Source: Linnemannia hyalina
Lineage: Eukaryota; Mortierellomycota; Mortierellomycetes; Mortierellales; Mortierellaceae
DNA length: 64,000 nucleotides
Assembly: GCA_019671135.1 (NCBI GenBank)
Contig: JAHRHY010000023.1
Location: 124,001 to 188,000, forward strand
Reading direction: 5' to 3'
Below, piece after piece: positions 13,329 through 24,972 of this stretch. A model generated the notes under the pieces. That model ran no database searches. It was given only the letters and a program-made list of their open reading frames with translations, and was not told the DNA's origin. The position numbers and the translations under genes are program-made. Position 1 is the first letter of the stretch. Each line of letters opens with the position of its first letter.

Positions 13329-15020
13329 ATGCCGAAATCATACACAGGAAGCGTAGCCACGGTAAACACCAAACAAATGGCCTCATGACTCGACAACAAC
13401 CCCATTCACAAACCGTCGTTCGGTCAAAACAATAGCAACAGCGACCGGCGACAGGGACGCGTTTCCATTTTCTTGGTTGAACAGCGACAACAACAACGAC
13501 ATCAGCAACTCGGAAGAAGCAAAAAAAGCGGAATCATCAGGAGGGAGAGTGACAAACCTATGACTGATCAGGGTACAAAACGAACCCTAACGGAAAAAAA
13601 ATCCCAGGGGCAGCAAGTCGACAGAAGGAATCAAAACAAATCATCTTTTCGAGGCCGAACGTACTAACTGCGCTGTTCTGATGTATATTATATTGTAATA
13701 GGACCAAGCATTGGCAGGGTTCACTGGCGGTGCTGTCTCGACAATCTTCCTTCATCCTCTCGATCTCATCAAGACGCGGTTCCAAGGTATGGATACGACC
13801 AACAAACAAACAAAAAGGCGAGGGATAATGATTGGAAAGCGGAAGAAGGGTTCTTTGTGAAAGTACTTTTTTTTTTTTCTCTGGGGATGTTTTTGCCCGC
13901 ACTCGAAAGCAAAGAACCCCAGTTTTCTCTAACATCCTACACACACCTCCAATTGCCTCCCAATAGTGAATGCATCACAGGCAGCCCCAAAGCTTGGGGG
14001 AACACTTCGCAGCTTCCAACAGATCTACAGGAGTGAAGGTTTCCGTCATGGACTCTATCGTGGACTGACACCCAACTTTGCAGGCGCCACAGTCTCTTGG
14101 GGTCTGTACTTTTACCTCTATGCCGGGATCAAGGCCAGCATGCCCGTCGACCCCAACACAGGACGTCTCGGACCTACTCAACATATGACGGCCAGTATGC
14201 TCGGAGGAGCCATGACGGCTGTTGTCACCAACCCTTTCTGGGTCATCAAGACTCGCATGTGCACCACCAAAAAGGCAACCCCAGGATCATACCAGAGTCT
14301 GATCGGCGGATTGACGTCGCTTTTCAGGACCGAGGGTATCCAGGGACTTTATAGAGGAATTGTCCCCGCGCTTTTTGGAGTGAGCCACGGAGCGATCCAG
14401 TTTATGGCCTATGAACAGCTCAAGTACTGGAGGCAGGAGGTCAAGAAGAAGCGATGGGAGAAGCAGTTCCTTGAGGAGGTCCGTGGCAAGGCCAACGTCC
14501 CTATTACCGACACCGCTGCTGCTGTTCAGTCTTCCGAGTCGACGGGTGTGAGCATAGATTCAAAGACGTTTGCAAAGTTGCGGGAATCGAGACTGTTGGA
14601 GAAGAAGCATGACTGGGAGACGCTTTCGACGATCGAGTACTTGTGCATGGCTGCCTCTTCCAAGGTCACCGCGACTGTTGCAACATACCCATACCAGGTG
14701 TTGCGGTCTCGTCTCCAGATGATGCGCAACCCTCAGACTGGCGTCGAGTACACCGGTGTCATGGACTGCATCCGCAAAATCAAGAGGTACTTGGCGTCAT
14801 AATTCGTCTGGTGTACCGATTGACAAAACAAACAGGAAGTGTTGACAACTAACATGTTCATTTTGTTGTTTTCAATAGAGCGGAGGGTCTGCTTGGATTC
14901 TACAAGGGAGTTGCGCCCAATGTCATCCGTGTCTTGCCAGGAACATGTATTACATTCCTTGTCTACGAGACAGTGAGTGGATGGTGCCGCAACCACGCAC
15001 GGTACGGACTGGACGAGTAA
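13329..15020 (+). CDS. Mitochondrial carrier, SLC25A32/FLX1-like (folate/FAD transporter family)
   Basis: Member of the six-helix mitochondrial carrier family in the inner membrane. Exons 13329-13361, 13702-13786, 13967-14786 and 14879-15020; 359 residues. The first exon is only 33 bp and was chosen because its ATG and GTAAAC donor keep frame into exon 2. The three carrier signatures are visible: [11 protein letters not shown] in repeat 1, [10 protein letters not shown] in repeat 2 and [11 protein letters not shown] in repeat 3. [14 protein letters not shown] in repeat 1 and [18 protein letters not shown] near the C-terminus resemble the mitochondrial folate carrier and yeast Flx1. An insertion of about 60 residues separates repeats 2 and 3, giving a longer protein than the usual 300-320. 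Substrate (folate, FAD or both) cannot be decided here. Confidence 0.88.
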
Positions 15021-15546
15021 AATAGGCGCTTTAACTTGGCATTAGTCCTATTGAACCTGTTGGACAAGGATTACTGTCGTCCGACACTACGCGGGAAGTG
15101 TGGTATCACTTATCCTACCCGCGACCATCATGGATCGATCCAACAATCCATGCATGAAACTCTTGATTATTCTTACACTCTGCATATGTCAAACCAGCAT
15201 TTTTTTCTTCTTTTTTTTCGTACCTTTTTATGTCATGTCAATGTTTAGATGGTGGGAAGGATACCGTATTACTTCCCCCGAGCAGTTTCATTTGTTTCTA
15301 CCTTTCTTTTCTCTGTACAAATCATTCGTTTAATGACTCTTCTAATGACAAACGCCCTATTTCATGATCATGACACCTGGTTCCCAATTGATATTAAAGA
15401 CGACAAAAAAACACATGAAAGAAGCAAAAAGGACGTGTCCAATGTTGGTAATGTACATTTTATAAGTAGTATGTGCCATGTTGTGTGAGTGAATCAAAAG
15501 CAAGGAAGTCAAAAGTGGAGAGGAAGGAAACGATTCGAGTTGAAAG

Positions 15547-15579
<33 letters not shown>

Positions 15580-15626
15580 ATGATAGGTATTGTGTGTGCC
15601 GTGGGTTGCGTGAGGAGGGGGTGGAT
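15021..15626. other. Convergent intergenic region with long poly-G tract
   Basis: Shared 3' region of the carrier (+) and the small MIC12-like gene (-). It holds a T-rich stretch near 15200-15220 and the poly-G run described separately. No gene is supported. Confidence 0.6.
15548..15576. repeat. Poly-G tract, about 29 nt
   Basis: A pure G run on the plus strand, about 50 bp beyond the stop of the minus-strand MIC12-like gene, so it reads as poly-C in that gene's presumed 3' UTR. Long enough for several stacked G-quadruplexes. Confidence 0.85.
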
Positions 15627-16621
15627 CTATGATTGCTTCCACTCATGAAAGGCAGAGACGGCGCCTGCAAGTCCGGCATTCCAGTTACCCTGTCCTGCCA
15701 ACTTGAGTTTCCTCCAGAGCGACTTTTCCCGCTTCTGCCGTCTTGCAGTCACTTCCAGCGCATTCATAACTTGCAGAAACTCCTATTGATCAGAAGAAAA
15801 AAGAGCGAGGTGTGGGGGATGTGGTCGGGTTGGGTGTTAATTTCTCGTTGCCGGTTGTCTTCTTTTCTTTCCTTATGATCCCCCCCCTTCTAAGCTTGAC
15901 ACATTGACGCGTTGATATTGTCGGCAAATGGGCAATGGCAATTGTCCATGCGATGGCGTTGTGGTTTTTGGGTGTATGGCCTGGCTATCAAAGCCCTTTG
16001 GATGACAACCAGAAAAAAAAGGCTATGGAGACTCTTTCTTTGTTTCTGAAAAATTCGAACCATGAAACGGTTCCTTTCGATCCCAACCGCTGATACAAAG
16101 GGTTCCCACAGGCTCCAATCCATTATGAATACTCCAGATCCAGATCCAGATCCAATTCCCCCTTTCCCCCCTCCAGCTTCTTACTACTCCTATTAAAACA
16201 TCCCTGTGACCATCCCACAGTAGCAATGTATTACCTCGTCGCGAATAAAAAGAGGCAGACCGTACTCTAACGCCCTCCTGCACCGAACAAGCGACTGATC
16301 AACTCTCCTCAAATCGGAACGGACAGAATCCGCAACCAACGAGTACGCCGTCATCGAACTCAACACCCCGCCCGTGAATCCCAAAATCGACTGGGAGCCT
16401 TGAACAACCGTCATGTCATGGATAATCCCTTGTTCTAATCCTGTTGGTTGTTGCGGTGTAAGGTGATGGGCGAAAGGGAGGGGAGTGAATGGAGGAAAGT
16501 CCCTCTTCCTGTGAACGGCTGGGGCAGTGGGAGGCAGGTGTGAAAAAAAAGCAGGAACGCGAGGGTCAGAATCGAGATCTAAGCCTCTCGGTGAATGTCT
16601 TGACGCATCAATTTTCGGCAC
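15627..16621 (-). CDS. Small mitochondrial-type protein, possibly MICOS subunit MIC12-like
   Basis: Two coding parts keep frame across a 452-bp intron: about 16621-16235 (ending IRDE before GTAATA) and 15782-15627 (EFLQVMNALEV to WKQS stop). The open frame extends up to 16621 but has no ATG there. The first in-frame ATG with a sensible product is near 16411 (MTVVQGSQS); the upstream part may be leader, or a separate exon joined at the CAACAG acceptor near 16443. The protein starts with a short hydrophobic segment preceded by GFTGG, then a charged helix, and ends with a Trp-Asn motif (NWNAGL). That order resembles fungal MIC12/AIM5 of the inner-membrane MICOS complex, but identity is weak and by eye. 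The second exon is well supported by its acceptor, frame and composition. Confidence 0.45.
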
Positions 16622-16844
16622 CCTACCCTATCCTACCCTACCCCGCTTTGCTCACAAAAACCTCAATTGATACTGAAGAACCAAAGTTGAAATGAAAAAA
16701 AAGGAATCGTTTATTATGCGAGGTCAAGTCAATGACTGGAAGCAATGATCCTTGCTCCAGCAATCGACCATGAAGGGGGGTGTTGTGAGTGAGAGGGGTG
16801 ACAATTCGTGAAACAGCAAAGAAAAATAACCAAAGGGTAATAAT

Positions 16845-18626
16845 TTACTCCAAGGCCATCTCCTTCTTGATCTGGGCGATAGCAAGACCCTATGAGTTCA
16901 ATGAAAAACATAACGCGACAAGGTATTAGGAACCAATTCGATATAACAACCATGTCAGATATCAATGCACTCGTTGTACTTGTCCAGTCAACTTACAGGG
17001 TTAAGTCCCTTGGGGCAGGTCTTGGCGCAGTCTAAAAGTTGAAGGAAGGAAATCGAAGACGTCAGTAATGGTGTTCAAGACTCAAAGAACGAAAATGAAG
17101 AAGCCCATGAAAAAAAAGTCCTTGAAAGAAGAACGTACTCATGATGGTGTGGCAACGGTAGAGGGAGAAGGGGTTCTGAAGGGCCTGGCGACGCTCAGGT
17201 CCGAACTGATCTCTGCTGTCAATCATCCAGCGGTAAGCCTGCATCAAGACGGCAGGTCCGAGGTATTGATCCGAGTTCCACCAGTACGAGGGGCAAGATG
17301 TAGAACAGCAGGCGCAGAGAATGCACTCGTAGAGACCATCCAACTTCTTGCGATCCTCAATTGTCTGCAAGTTCTCGCGCTCGGGCAAAGGGGTCTTTTG
17401 CTTCAAGAAGGGCTCAATCGACTTGTACTGGGCGTAGAACTCGGTCAAATCGGGAACCAAATCCTTGACAACGTAGGCTATTCAGTTGAACAAGGAGACG
17501 ATATCGTTAATATTAATGTCATTGATAAATAACCCTTCGACTCCTTTCTTTCTCTGGATCCCTCCTTTTGCTCCCAATTGGCGATACCGGGCAATGGAAA
17601 GCAAAGCAGAAACAAGTATGCGTGATATCATTTCAATCAATCCAAGAGTGACCCTTACTGTGGGGCAAGGGGTAGATCTTGGTGGGCTTGCTATCGACCT
17701 CGATCTTGCAAATACAGGCGAGGGTGTTGGAACCACCAATGTTCATGGCGCAGGAACCGCAGATACCCTCACGGCAAGAGCGACGGAAGGTGAGGGTGGG
17801 GTCGATCTCGTTCTTGATCTTGATCAGGGCATCGAGGACCATGGGGCCGCAGTTGTTCATGTCAATCTCATATGACTGCAGCTTGGGCTTCTCGGCGGGT
17901 TGGTCAGGGTTCTATTGTTGTTGTATTTGTACCAATTGATATGATGAAGTGGAAGGAGAGACGCGTGTTGACGTGAGCGTGGGTACGTGCAAGAGTGGAC
18001 GAAGAATTTCTGTTAGTATCAGAACTCGGTCTCGGACAATTTTGTTTTTCCTGTCTGCCCTGTGTCTCCCAGACGCAAAACTGAAAAGGCCGAACTGTGT
18101 CAAAGAGAGCACAAGGGGAAGCAAGCGCCATACGTGTATATTCCGAACCACACATAATCGCGCTATTTTTTTGTTTTTCCAATTCTCGGAGATGAACAGA
18201 TTCACATACCCAGCGGTAGATTTGGAAAGTCTTTGTCTTCTTGGCGGGAGCCTCGGTGGCAAAGGTACGAGCAATGGCAACAGGGGCCTATTTGTGTAGA
18301 AAAGTCGGCAATCCCGAAATAGTCAATCGCAAGCCGAGACGGAAAGAAACGTGATTAGTAGTTATACGTGTTTCGCTTTTTCATATGCTCCGGAAGCAGA
18401 GTAATCGAGTAAAGGGGAAAATTGTCGGAGAAGGAGAGGTTGCATGAAAAGTGTTGTTGTTGAAGGAAGGAGAGGAAGAAAGGAAGGAGGTCGTGTGCGT
18501 GTGTTGGTGTAAGTGTGTGTTGTGTAGTGTGAGTGTGTGAGTTTTTTATTTTACCGAAGGGACGCTGTACTTGAGGACAGGGCGCGTGAGGCCGAGGACG
18601 GACTGTTTGGCGAGAGAGAAGGACAT
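16845..18626 (-). CDS. SDHB: Succinate dehydrogenase iron-sulfur subunit (complex II)
   Basis: Carries electrons from the flavoprotein subunit to ubiquinone in TCA-cycle complex II, matrix side of the inner membrane. Six exons: 18626-18555, 18287-18210, 17911-17659, 17477-17139, 17031-16997 and 16889-16845; 273 residues without interruption. An Arg/Lys/Ser-rich presequence covers about the first 35 residues. The 2Fe-2S ligands are C96, C101, C104 and C116. The 4Fe-4S/3Fe-4S region has [11 protein letters not shown] (C186, C189, C192, C196), C243, and C249/C253 in [12 protein letters not shown]. The 35-bp and 45-bp terminal exons are needed to complete the last cluster and the C-terminus. Length and motifs match a functional SDHB. 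Confidence 0.96.
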
Positions 18627-19038
18627 ATCGGATATTAATATAAAGGGCGGAAGGGGAGGTAGAGAAGGGAGTGGAGAGAAGTAAAGTATGAAAGAAAGTG
18701 TGTGTTTGTCCGGGGACCGAGAGAGGAGGGCGTGGTGAGAGGCGAGAAGGGGATGAAGGAGTGAGGGGGAGAGAGTAAAAGAGGAAAAAGATGGAGATGA
18801 AGGGGGGTATTCGCTTTAGTCCTTGGTGCCCCGAGGTGTAAACAAATGCTCGAAATTGTCACATGACATTTCTCAGGGTAGATCTCGGGATCGCAATTCT
18901 TATTTTCCACCCCGTCTCCTTTATTTTTATCACCTCGGACCTCCATCGCCGCATTTGGAAAGTTGATCGCACCACGGATACACATCGGATAATCACTTAT
19001 TTATTTAGAGCGTAATATGTAGTTGAAAATGGATACCA
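18627..19038. other. Intergenic region between SDHB and the repeat-peptide gene
   Basis: About 410 bp. It is the SDHB promoter side and the 3' side of the minus-strand repeat-peptide gene. Purine-rich near 18650-18810; no gene seen. Confidence 0.6.
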
Positions 19039-20700
19039 TCAAGCGCCAATGGCAAGCTTTAGATTAGCAAGGATGGTAGAACCAGCATGCTTGCAGTCAC
19101 CAACAACGTCACCAAGAATAGCACCAAGGTCCAGCCCCAGAGCAAGGCTCACATGGGCATTCAACTTGATACCCAGGGCGTTGAGGCGTACACGGATATC
19201 AGCTAAAATGTTGGCGTCCAGACTAGAAAGGAGATGTCCAAGGTCAATCTTGATCGACGCAAGGATGTCAGCCAAGATACCAGCATCGACATCTGACGAG
19301 CACGAGCGAGAGCAGTGGCCACGGACAGAGTCACCGACCCTGGTCTTGATATCAGTGTTGACCCAGACCTTGACAGCAGCATCTACCTTGGCATCAACGA
19401 TGGCTATAAAAATAACAAGGTAAAGTATATGTATATTAGTATCAAAGACAAAAGGACAACAGAAACGAAGGGAGAGGATGAAACATCAATGGCGCAACGA
19501 GCTACCTTTCAGCTTGGCAGAAATATCGAGATCAACCAGAAGATTAATGTTCAACTTTGCGCAGAGTTTGACCAGAATGTCGGCCTTAACATCGATGAGA
19601 GAGTCGACAATGACACCGATGTAGACCTTGGCAATAATGCCGATCTTGGCCTTGATGATAGCATTGAGGTCAATGTTAATAAGACCATCATCGCCGCCGC
19701 CTCCGTGGTGAACACGTCCTCCTCCGTGATGGCCGTTGTGGTTAGGATGGTGGCCGCCACGATGACCATTACCGCATTCACAAGGAGTGTTGCCGCCATG
19801 ATGATCGTTGCCGTGACGGTCGCCGCCGTGGTGGTTGTTTGGGCCGTGATGACTGTTTCCGGGGTGCCGGTTGCCTCCATGATGATTGTTTCCGGGGTGG
19901 TGGTTGCCACCATGATGATTGTTATCGCTGCCATGGTGATCATTTCCGCCACCGCCGTGATGGTCGTTTCCACCTCCACGATGGTCATTGTCGTCGTCTC
20001 CTACTTCCTCGCAATCCTCATCATCGCCGCGCTTCAACAATGCAGAGTCGCCACTTCCGCCCGCGACCTCATTGACAACAGGAAGGCCCCCAAGGAGATC
20101 GCCGATAACTGGGAGGCCGCGTTTCAATAATGCAGAGTCGCCACTTCCGCCCGCCACCTCATTGACAACAGGAAGGCCGCCAAGGAGATCGCCGATAACT
20201 GGGAGGCCGCGTTTCAATATTGCAGAGTCGCCACTTCCGCCCGCCACCTCATTGACAACAGGAAGGCCGCCAAGGAGATCGCCGATAACTGGGAGACCGC
20301 GTTTCAATAATGCAGAGTCGCCACTTCCGCCCGCCACCTCATTGACAACAGGAAGGCCGCCAAGGAGATCGCCGATAACTGGGAGACCGCGTTTCAATAA
20401 TGCAGAGTCGCCACTTCCGCCCGCGACCTCATTGACAACAGGAAGGCCTCCAAGGAGATCGCCGATAACAGGCAGGCCACGCTTCTTCAACAGTCCGGAA
20501 CTACCACCGCCACCAGCGATACTGTTTACGACAGGAAGACCGCTGAGGAGATCGCCGACGACTGGGAGGCCGCGCTTTGCTAGCCGTTCGGAGCTGTAGA
20601 GTTGAGTTTTCTGGGAGGAGGATTCCGACTTTGGTTCTTGATGATGTGCACACACGATGGCTACCACGGCGGAGAGGATGATGGTGGATGAGATCTTCAT
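19039..20700 (-). CDS. Secreted repeat protein with Lys-Arg-separated peptides (Kex2-processed precursor candidate)
   Basis: Exons 20700-19506 and 19403-19039; 519 residues. The ATG at 20700 starts a clear signal peptide (MKISSTIILSAVVAIVCA). After a short propeptide ending in Lys-Arg (42-43) come six repeats of about 30 residues (about 44-224), each beginning GLPV(I/V)GDLL and ending LLKR, so dibasic sites lie at about 42-43, 73-74, 103-104, 133-134, 163-164, 193-194 and 223-224. Copies 2-6 are nearly identical; copy 1 is diverged. A His/Gly/Asn-rich segment with HHGG and HHPG repeats follows (about 236-337). The C-terminal region (341-519) has alternating hydrophobic residues and four Cys. 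By analogy with alpha-factor and Ustilago Rep1 precursors, Golgi Kex2 would release about 28-residue peptides. No named family is recognised; hormone, antimicrobial, surface-active or wall roles are all open. Confidence 0.82.
20031..20573. repeat. 90-bp coding tandem repeat, six copies
   Basis: Copies start near 20031, 20121, 20211, 20301, 20391 and 20481. The first five in plus-strand order are almost identical at DNA level; the last (protein copy 1) is diverged and 93 bp. The unit is in frame and encodes the Lys-Arg-bounded peptide of the gene on the minus strand. Near-identity implies recent unequal crossing-over or gene conversion. Confidence 0.92.
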
Positions 20701-22545
20701 GATGAAATTGTGCGCTGTGTGTTCTGCTGAGCGAGGTGTAAAGGTGAATGAAAGAATGAGTGATGGGAGAGAGCGCGTGAAGCGAAATGTGATGGGATGG
20801 GATAATGTAATGGAAGATAAGTAAAGAGTAGATGCAAGAGTAGATATGAAGTAGATAGATGCGAGGAGGGAAGAAAGGACAGGTGGAAGGGAGGGAGGGA
20901 AAAGTAGGTGGTTGATAGAATGCAAGTAAAGAATGGATGATGGTTGAGAAACGAAAGAAAAAATAAAGGTATCAAACGGGTCTCTTTATATCTCGCTCAA
21001 TTGATGGAGAAACAGGTGAAGTAGCGATTTAGAATGGCGGGTGAAATGCGCCAAGTGAGAAGAGCATCTATGAAATATAAACTCGCGGTGCCTGCGTATG
21101 TGCCTGGGTGTGTTCTAGGAGTCGACAAAAAGACGGGGTTGAAGAACCATCAGCATAGTTTTGTGTATGTTATACTTTTCATTCGCTCACGAAAAAAAAA
21201 AATCCATGCGAGGTGGATGTACTTCCTCTTCCTTCGTGGAGAATTTGTTCCTTTTAGCTTCCTCGAGCCTGTTCCTTTGCAGACAAGCTACTATGCATAG
21301 GAAAATAAAAAAATCCAAAACTTTTCTCCGCGTTTATTGCATTTCGATTGATCCTAGAAAGCGACGGATAGTACCTTTTATTCAAACAAGTGGCAAAGGA
21401 TAATTATGAGCACACGACTTTGCATGGCGGAAAAAAAAAGAGCACGGAAATGAAAATAGGAGGCAGACACTCAAACCAGAAGAAGGGGTAGGACACACTT
21501 GTTTGCACTTGATAGTAAGTAAGAAACACACTCTTGCCCCTTCACCTTAGGCATACACTGTCTCCTGAAAGCTGAAGGCTGAGCCCACTTACTATTGGCC
21601 ATAGTCGTCATGATCAACAGTTGATCTTCTCCTGGAAGGAATGAGTTTACTTTATGCCGATAGGAAAGAAGGATCTTGTTGTTGCCGCGCGGGGTGTGTC
21701 AAACTCATACAGGCGGAACAGGGGCAGATATGGCTGGTGTTTCTATGAAGCTGATTGTCGTGAGATCAAGGAATTGGACTTGCCGGGAGTCCCCTCGCAT
21801 TCCATGCTATTAATAATGAAAAAGAGAGAAGGGGAAAAGGTGAGGACGTAAGCTGCCTTTAGTTGTTTGCTAGTCGCTAGGATACCTTTTCATTCATTAC
21901 CCTTTGTTTGCGACGTGTAGATGTCCTCAACGGATGTGTGCAATCATAGGCCCCGTTCCTCAAGCTGACACTATGATTCGAATTAACAGTCGATGCAGCT
22001 CACAGGTAATGGTGCCCCTCTCATTTTTTTACCCAAAAGAACGATTGACGAACAACAGAAGGTTGATTCCTATCCTGGTACATTCGCCTCTACACCAGGT
22101 CTTGATCTGATTTCAGGCACCATCACTGAAACTTTACCTGTGTCACTGAACAAAAACTAATAAAAAAACGATTGCGGTGGAGGAAAACCTCACAAGTAAT
22201 AAACCACCTTTCACTTCTGGCCCAGCTCTGAAGGAGGCGATCGTATCAAAACAAAGGAGAAGGAGCAGATAGGGAAGTGGTCAACCCTATCGTCCGAGAC
22301 TCAAAAGTGGTAGGAGACAGAGAGAGAGACAATAGAACAGAGGGAGGAGTGTATGATGGATGTACAACACCTGGTCTTTTAGCATATGAGAGCGTCGCGT
22401 TTGACATTTTTGATTTGAACTGTCAGTCCCCTGTCTGTCTGTTCTTCTTCCTCCCGACCCGTCGCTTCCTTTTCTCCCACACTCTACTTTCTCCCCTTTA
22501 CTTTTTCTCCCCCTTCATAAACCAACGCGACAGGGGGTCAGAATC
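20701..22545. other. Divergent intergenic region, about 1.8 kb
   Basis: Upstream of both the repeat-peptide gene (-) and the RUS-family gene (+). A TATA-like word on the minus strand (GATATAAAGA, near 20987-20996) lies about 290 bp upstream of the repeat-peptide ATG. Purine-rich between 20720 and 20960. No coding region supported. Confidence 0.6.
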
Positions 22546-24774
22546 ATGAACTTCCTCCCCTCCCTCCGCTCAGCCAACTCGCCATCCTCATGGCACGCCA
22601 TCCGTACCTCTGCTACATCAACATCCGCACAACGAAGGCTTCATGGACTAATCAGGACCCACAGACCTCTTCCTGCTGCAACAACATGGTTCTCAACTAT
22701 ACCGACCAAGTCCAGCAAGCCACTTCGATCCCTCTCAACTTCAACCAAGAATCCGTCTGCATCTGGTGGCGATGACCAGTCAGCTCTCAAAGCTCTCAGC
22801 ATCCGTCAGCGAAGGGCGGGGACCTGGCTGCCCAAGTGGCAGACTCTGACCCTCTCCACTGACCACGACTCCAAAACGTGTTCCTTCCAGTCCACGCCAG
22901 CATCACGAGGCTCTGATAAGACAGCAGCAGGAGCGGGAGAATCATCAACGACGGCGACAGAGACAGATATAGATGCGGCTAAGCACTTGCTCTCGCCACA
23001 GACGGCGCTGGCGGTGTTCTTACCCAAAGGGTTCCCGGAATCGGTCACGCCCAACTACTGGCCGTTTGCAAAGTGGCAGTTTGTCCATAATGTTGCAGGA
23101 TCTGTCACAGCAGGTAATATACAGACAACCGTGGGGCGATTTTCTAGCATTTATCCCATGCAAACAAACGTTGGGGAACACAGGGATCGGTCGGACCTTG
23201 ACTCACATTTTTTTTCTTCTCTCATCCCAACCACGATAGTGATATCGACCCAATCGCTCTTGTTTGCAATGGGCCTCGGAGCAGGATCCATACCCATGGC
23301 AGCAGCCCTCAATTGGATCATCAAGGATGGATTGGGACAGCTGGGCGGTGTCATTTATGCGTCCTTTGTGAGCGACAAGTTTGACTCCGAGCCAAAGCGG
23401 TTCCGGTTCCAGGCCACCGTTGCCATGCAGGGCGCCAATGTGTTAGAGTTGCTGACCCCGCTCTGGCCAGGATCTTTCCTTGTGATCGCTTCGATCTCGA
23501 ACATCGGTAAGCTTTACGCCATCTCTAACAAAAACACAAATCGTTGTTTGTGACCCTATCGGATGATCTGAAAGACGACGGTTGTTGACCCTTGATCGAA
23601 GCGAGGGAGCCTGTCGCCATGGAGAACTCACCAGGTGATGACCTTTACTTAATGCTACCTTAGGTAAAAACATGGCTTGGTTGGCCAGCTCTGCGACCCG
23701 GGCACAGATGAACAAGACCTTTGCCCTCCGGGACAAGTAAGTGCACAAAGGACGTTAATTTACTTCCTATGTCACAATTTTATGAATTCTAACCATGACC
23801 TTAACCCCTGAGCTGACCTTCTCTTGTCGTTTCTGTGTGAACCTAGCTTGGGAGACATTACTGGAAAATCAGGATCGCAGACAACTGCAGCAGGGCTAGT
23901 TGGTAGGTGCACAGGATGACGATTGGATCTTGATCGGGACTTAGGAAGAGAGTGAAGTGAGCCGCTTCTAACAACTTTTCCCACGCCTGTTATAACCCTC
24001 CATTATTTAGGTACAGGATTGGGTGTTGTGATCGCAGCATTGATGAGTCATATTTCAGAGGACCCGACTGTGCTCCCATTGGTACCAATGTGCCTGACCT
24101 TCTTGCCGTTCTCGATCTTCAACATCTACTCCAACTACCGATCCAGCCACTATGTCACGACACCATCACTCAACATCCCCCGAGCCGAAACAGTCTTTTA
24201 CAGTGTCATAAAGGAACTCGTCTTTGACAAGGAGCCAGAACAGAAGAGAGAGAAACTGTCTCTCGCAGAGTTGGTGCACAAGTTGGAGGAACTTGTACCA
24301 ACACCCATGCAAGTGGCGCACAAGGAGGTCTTTGTATCGGCATACCAGTCGCCCTTCAAAGTTGGTATTGAGGTTGAACCGGCAATCCATCGGTTTGCGG
24401 GACGTGACAAAAGAACGGAGGCGCTGGATCAGGCGTTTAGGCAGGTGAATCTGATCCAGAAAGAGCACTATTATATGATGGCAGATATCAGGGTGAACAA
24501 GGTGGTGATTTGGTTCGACAAGAAGGCCAAGGGCAAGGATTTGGTTCAGGGATTCTACCATGCCTGTGCGACTAGAGCGATCATGGAGCAGCAGCACCAG
24601 GGCAGTGGTAGTGGGGTTTCGAAGGAGGATCAGTGGAACATGGCTATTCGACAGGCACATGAGGAGGCTATAGAGACTGGGCCGAGGTTGGTAGAGGTAA
24701 TGAGACAGAAGGAGTGGGACACGGATAGTTTATTCCTCACAGACGGCGATCGCAACCGTATCCAAATAGATTAA
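22546..24774 (+). CDS. RUS family (DUF647, ROOT UVB SENSITIVE-like) mitochondrial membrane protein
   Basis: Exons 22546-23113, 23240-23506, 23664-23736, 23847-23902 and 24011-24774; 575 residues. The N-terminal ~70 residues are Ser/Arg/Thr-rich without acidic residues, typical of a mitochondrial presequence. The conserved RUS core is spread over the introns: FLPKGFPESVTPNYWPFAKWQF, then ALNWIIKDGLGQLGGVIYASF, then SNIGKNMAWLASSATRAQM and ITGKSGSQTTAAGLVG followed by a Gly/Val-rich membrane stretch. The DG-G-GQLGG and SGSQTTAA motifs are diagnostic of the family. In plants RUS proteins act in UV-B response and vitamin B6 homeostasis; the fungal role is not established. It converges with the first small gene of the array (stop codons about 200 bp apart). 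Confidence 0.88.
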
Positions 24775-24972
24775 AAGGTACTTTTTGCTAACATTTTCGT
24801 TCGCAGTTACATGGAATGCGTCAGATCAGGGTGCACTGCAAGATGAAAATTGGAGAATGCTTGTTTATTATGTTGTACAGAAGATAAGTGAGATGCAAGT
24901 GTGGGGGGTGATGGTACAAGCTTATTGCAGGCTAGTGCTTAAAGATGGAGTAGAGCCACAGAGGAAGCCGAT

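Noticed and set aside
16620..16645. CCCTA-rich stretch resembling telomere repeat
   Set aside because: Only four irregular copies (CCCTACCCTATCCTACCC), inside gene-rich DNA; too short to call an interstitial telomere.
19315..20130. 271-codon plus-strand frame, with another of 203 codons at 19988-20599
   Set aside because: Antisense shadows of the repeat-peptide gene; composition follows the complement of its His/Gly and KR repeats and no domain appears.
20031..20573. Regular 90-bp repeats that could be taken for a CRISPR array or minisatellite
   Set aside because: Units are contiguous without spacers, in frame, and encode conserved peptides in a eukaryotic gene.
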